Assembly: GCA_944322095.1 (NCBI GenBank)
Contig: CALUNU010000003.1
Coordinates: 124,001-188,000, forward strand
Direction: 5' to 3'
DNA length: 64,000 bases
From: an uncultured Alloprevotella sp.
GTDB taxonomy: Bacteria > Bacteroidota > Bacteroidia > Bacteroidales > Bacteroidaceae
A program made the translations under genes and the position numbers. Positions 61,507 through 64,000 of this stretch are shown one piece after another; within the stretch, counting starts at the first letter, position 1, and each line of letters opens with the position of its first letter. The notes under the pieces were generated by a model, which was not told the origin of the DNA, ran no database searches, and saw nothing but the letters and a program-made list of their open reading frames with translations.

Positions 61507-62859
61507 TTAAGCGTTTTCTTTTCGCAGCACGTCAAGGCCTTCGCGCACGATGCGTTGCAGTTCGAGTTTCGAGGAGTCGACAAACTCCGCCACGGCGAAG
61601 TCTTCCGGTGCCACCTCGTAGATGCCGAGCGCCTCTTGCCGGTCGATATCGCCCGTCAGGATGGCCTTGATGAGATAGCCGGCGTAGATGTCCATCGGCA
61701 GCACGCGGTCGTATTCGCCGCTCATGATGATGTGGCGCTCGCCTCCCTTGATGCGGCAGTCGAGGTTGTATTTCTTTCCCTTACCCATCAGCCAGGAAAA
61801 ATACGACCGGCTGGTGGAGAAGTCTTTCAGCCGCGGCGCGGCCCATCCCAGCACCTCGTTCACGTCGTCGCCCTCGGGGATGACGCATACCTCGGTGCTG
61901 TGGGCGCCCAGAAAGCCGTCGGTGCCGCTCTTGCGGCCCACGAGCGGGTTGCCGTCGATGATGCGCAGGTTGCGCCCGGTCTTCAGGTTGTCCTCCACGA
62001 GGTCGGCCATGGGCGTTCCCACGATGGTTTCGACGTAGCCGGCTTCGTTGACGCCCCAGCCCGCCAGCGCGATGCGGCGCGTCAGGTCCAGACGGCCCGT
62101 GCGCAGCAGCCGGCCCACGAAAATCACTTCCTCGGCCCCGAGCGTCCACACCGTTTCGCCCTTGTTGACGGGGTCGATGTGGTTGATTTGCACGCCTACG
62201 TTGCCGCTCGGGTTCGGCCCGTCGAAGGCGTAGACGCGGCAGCCCTCAGCGGGAACGAAGGCGGCGTCCTCCTGCTCCGGGCAGATGCCCAGGCTCACGG
62301 GGGCTATCTTCGAGAGGGCCAGCAGGCCGGTCTTGAAGTCGTCTTCGCGCCCCTTTACGACAAACGAAAAGTCGGCAGCCAGCGGCATTTTGCTGAACGC
62401 CGAAACGAAGATGCCTTTGGGCTGTACCGCCGGCGACGGCACCACGTCGTACGGGCGCTGACGGAAGTAGGCGAACAGGCCGGCTTTAAGCAGCAGTTCC
62501 GTCACCTGCCGGCCGTCGGCCGTGCGCGGGTCGAGGGTGCCAAAGTCGACGCTCTCCTGCGTTTCGTCTGTCTCGATTTCGATACGCAGCAGTTTGCGGC
62601 GCTCACCCCGCACGATGGCTTTCACCGTGCCGCTTGCAGGCGCCGTCACGTTGATGGTTTCCGTGGCCTTGTCCGTGAGCAGCGGACTGCCGGCCAGCAC
62701 GTGCTCGCCTTCCTTTACGAGGAGACGCACAGGCATGCCGTAGAAGTCGTCCGGGCCGACGGCACAGCGCGACGGGCGTACCGGGCGGCGCAGCGTGAGC
62801 GGGGCTTCGCCTTCCAGCCGCAGGTCCAAGCCTTTTCTGATTTTGAATGTTCGTTCCAT
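61507..62859 (-). CDS. nqrA: Na+-NQR subunit A
   Basis: Cytoplasmic subunit of the complex, 450 residues, involved in quinone binding. KIRKGLDLRLEGEA opens the protein, as in the family; later LLTDKATETINVTAPASGTV and VNHIDPVNKGE-like INHIDPVNKGETVW. Start at 62859; the frame stays open upstream but that is GC-rich intergenic sequence. First gene of the operon, following a -7 box TAACTTTG. Confidence 0.96.
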   Translation of the reverse strand: MERTFKIRKGLDLRLEGEAPLTLRRPVRPSRCAVGPDDFYGMPVRLLVKEGEHVLAGSPLLTDKATETINVTAPASGTVKAIVRGERRKLLRIEIETDETQESVDFGTLDPRTADGRQVTELLLKAGLFAYFRQRPYDVVPSPAVQPKGIFVSAFSKMPLAADFSFVVKGREDDFKTGLLALSKIAPVSLGICPEQEDAAFVPAEGCRVYAFDGPNPSGNVGVQINHIDPVNKGETVWTLGAEEVIFVGRLLRTGRLDLTRRIALAGWGVNEAGYVETIVGTPMADLVEDNLKTGRNLRIIDGNPLVGRKSGTDGFLGAHSTEVCVIPEGDDVNEVLGWAAPRLKDFSTSRSYFSWLMGKGKKYNLDCRIKGGERHIIMSGEYDRVLPMDIYAGYLIKAILTGDIDRQEALGIYEVAPEDFAVAEFVDSSKLELQRIVREGLDVLRKENA

Positions 62860-62879
62860 GTTGGGTAAAGATTTGCTTG

Positions 62880-62887
62880 CAAAGTTA
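62880..62887 (-). promoter_or_regulatory. -7 box of the nqr operon
   Basis: TAACTTTG on the minus strand, 20 bases before nqrA; no clear -33 box. The 340-bp gap 62860-63199 holds this, a GC-rich block (about 62950-63115) and the rlmN promoter. Confidence 0.55.
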
Positions 62888-63168
62888 AAAATTAAAAACC
62901 GTTTGCGGGCTTCCCTCCTCTTATAATCTTGATAAAAAAGCATGCAGGCTTCCTGTGCGCCCCCGGCGGTCGGCTTCGTCCCGCTGCGGCCGCCGCGCTG
63001 CGGGGCTGCCGGCTTGCGGGGCGCGGCTACCGGCCGGCTGGCCCGTCCGCAAGCCGGGGTGTGGCCCCGGGCCGCCGGCAGCGCCGATCGTGCATCGGGG
63101 CGGTGGTCTGTCGGGCCGTTTTTTTCGTTAATATGGGTGCGGGGGATGCGCGTTCCGCCCTTTTTCCT

Positions 63169-63176
63169 TAAATTTG
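63169..63176 (+). promoter_or_regulatory. -7 box of rlmN
   Basis: TAAATTTG fits TAnnTTTG, 23 bases before the rlmN ATG. No good -33 box is visible. Confidence 0.55.
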
Positions 63177-63199
63177 CAACAATTTGTAAACGAAAAAAG

Positions 63200-64000
63200 A
63201 TGGAGAACGCTGTTTCCGGCGACGAAAGGGCCGTCTTGCTCGGCATGGAGCCGTCCGAGCTGCAAGCCGTGGCGCAGGCTGCCGGCCTGCCCCCGTTTGC
63301 GGGGCGGCAGGTGGCGCAGTGGATATACGCTAAGCACGTGACCGACGTGGCGCAGATGACCAACCTCTCGAAGCAGGGGCGTGCCCGCCTGGCCGAAATG
63401 GCCACGGTGGGGTGCCGCCCGCCGCTGGAACGCCACGAGTCGGTGGACGGGACGGTGAAATATCTCTTTCCCGCAGCCGGCGGCCATTATGTCGAGACGG
63501 TTTTCATCCCCGACGGGCGTCGGGCCACGCTGTGCGTCTCGTGCCAGGTGGGCTGCAAGATGGGGTGTGCCTTCTGCATGACGGGGCGGCAGGGTTTTGT
63601 GGCCAGCCTTACGGCGGCTGATATCCTGAACCAGATTTACTCGCTGCCCGAGCGCGACCGGCTCACCAACATCGTCTTCATGGGGCAGGGCGAACCGCTC
63701 GACAACGTCGACAACGTGTTGCGGGCCGCCCGCGTGCTCACCGCCAGCTGGGGCTATGCGTGGAGCCCCAAGCGCATCACCATCTCGACCGTGGGGCTGC
63801 GCAAAAATTTCCGCCGCCTGCTCGACGAAACGTCCTGCCACGTGGCTGTCAGCCTGCACCATCCGCTGCACGAGGGCCGTGCCGCCCTCATGCCGGCCGA
63901 GCGGGCATGGCCCGTGGCCGAGCTTACGGACGTGCTGCGGGGCTACGACTTCTGCCGTCGCGCGCCGCACCCCACGGGGCAGCCCAAGCAGCGGCGCCTC
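63200..64000 (+). CDS. rlmN: 23S rRNA/tRNA A2-methyltransferase RlmN (partial)
   Basis: Radical SAM enzyme methylating C2 of A2503 in 23S rRNA and A37 in some tRNAs. The ATG at 63200 opens MENAVSGDERAVLLGMEPSE; 267 codons are visible to the window edge of a usual 340-360. The radical SAM cluster is C-KMG-C-AF-C in VSCQVGCKMGCAFCMTG, followed by NIVFMGQGEPLDN and the SAM-binding RITISTVG and VSLHHPLHEGRAALMP. The catalytic C-terminal Cys lies beyond the right edge. Confidence 0.95.
   Translation, partial: MENAVSGDERAVLLGMEPSELQAVAQAAGLPPFAGRQVAQWIYAKHVTDVAQMTNLSKQGRARLAEMATVGCRPPLERHESVDGTVKYLFPAAGGHYVETVFIPDGRRATLCVSCQVGCKMGCAFCMTGRQGFVASLTAADILNQIYSLPERDRLTNIVFMGQGEPLDNVDNVLRAARVLTASWGYAWSPKRITISTVGLRKNFRRLLDETSCHVAVSLHHPLHEGRAALMPAERAWPVAELTDVLRGYDFCRRAPHPTGQPKQRRL

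Noticed and set aside
1..64000. tRNA, rRNA, insertion sequence or prophage
   Set aside because: I looked through gaps for cloverleaf-like segments, inverted terminal repeats and transposase or integrase motifs and saw none; a covariance search could still find a small RNA I missed.

Overview
The window is an ordinary chromosomal stretch of a high-GC member of the Bacteroidota, most likely order Bacteroidales. Three things point there. Many families are typical of or restricted to that order (DUF4924, DUF4831, DUF3256, DUF5715, the BT0820-type HAD phosphatase, FAS1 lipoproteins, a T9SS-like protein tail). Gene orders are Bacteroidales-like (rpsF-rpsR-rplI; DUF4924-LysE-rfbD; debranching enzyme-GT4-GH57). 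Promoters repeatedly read TTTG, 19-20 bp, TAnnTTTG. I cannot name the genus. About 58 protein genes are present; two run off the window ends (RND pump at the left, rlmN at the right). I see no rRNA, tRNA, CRISPR array, insertion sequence, phage or plasmid gene.

Layout: 1-2723 (minus) is a heavy-metal RND efflux operon. 2933-5860 holds a fructokinase-like kinase, a class A beta-lactamase and a DUF5715 protein. 6053-9598 is phoH, purC and a polytopic GT-C-like protein. 9599-10052 is a gene-free region with an 84-bp unit repeated three times in tandem just before ubiE/menG. 10053-12249 is ubiE, a membrane protein and aroE; 12348-14075 is a secreted endonuclease I. 14390-19209 (plus) is TPM/YgcG, lemA, purM, prfA, pyrF. 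19570-23945 is a tandem pair of 707-residue FAS1 lipoproteins. 24083-31419 (minus) is fmt, ClC channel, Sua5/YrdC, prfC, rfbD, DUF4924, LysE. 31731-34743 (plus) is a ROK kinase, rpsF-rpsR-rplI and truA.

34836-45879 is mostly minus strand: GH109-type protein, rpmE2, then fba and a DUF3256 gene on plus, GH110 alpha-1,3-galactosidase, DUF4831, bifunctional NAD(P)H-hydrate repair enzyme, HAD phosphatase, rfbA and an orphan polysaccharide export lipoprotein. 46163-50835 (minus) is a glycogen/alpha-glucan cluster, divergent from a Crp/Fnr regulator. 51979-56617 (minus) is a run of seven genes (lipid kinase, miaA, GNAT, YigZ, MaoC, unknown membrane-anchored protein and neighbours). 56877-62859 (minus) is the complete nqrABCDEF operon for the sodium-pumping NADH:quinone reductase, divergent from rlmN.

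Most content is housekeeping: purine, pyrimidine and shikimate enzymes, menaquinone methylation, translation termination and tRNA modification, and sodium-based respiration. Accessory interest lies in the tandem 84-bp promoter-containing array before ubiE, the duplicated FAS1 lipoproteins behind a long leader, a GH109/GH110 pair that by family could act on blood-group A and B type glycans, an A2-type beta-lactamase, and a long inverted repeat inside the RND operon. I found no convincing wholly new multi-gene system.
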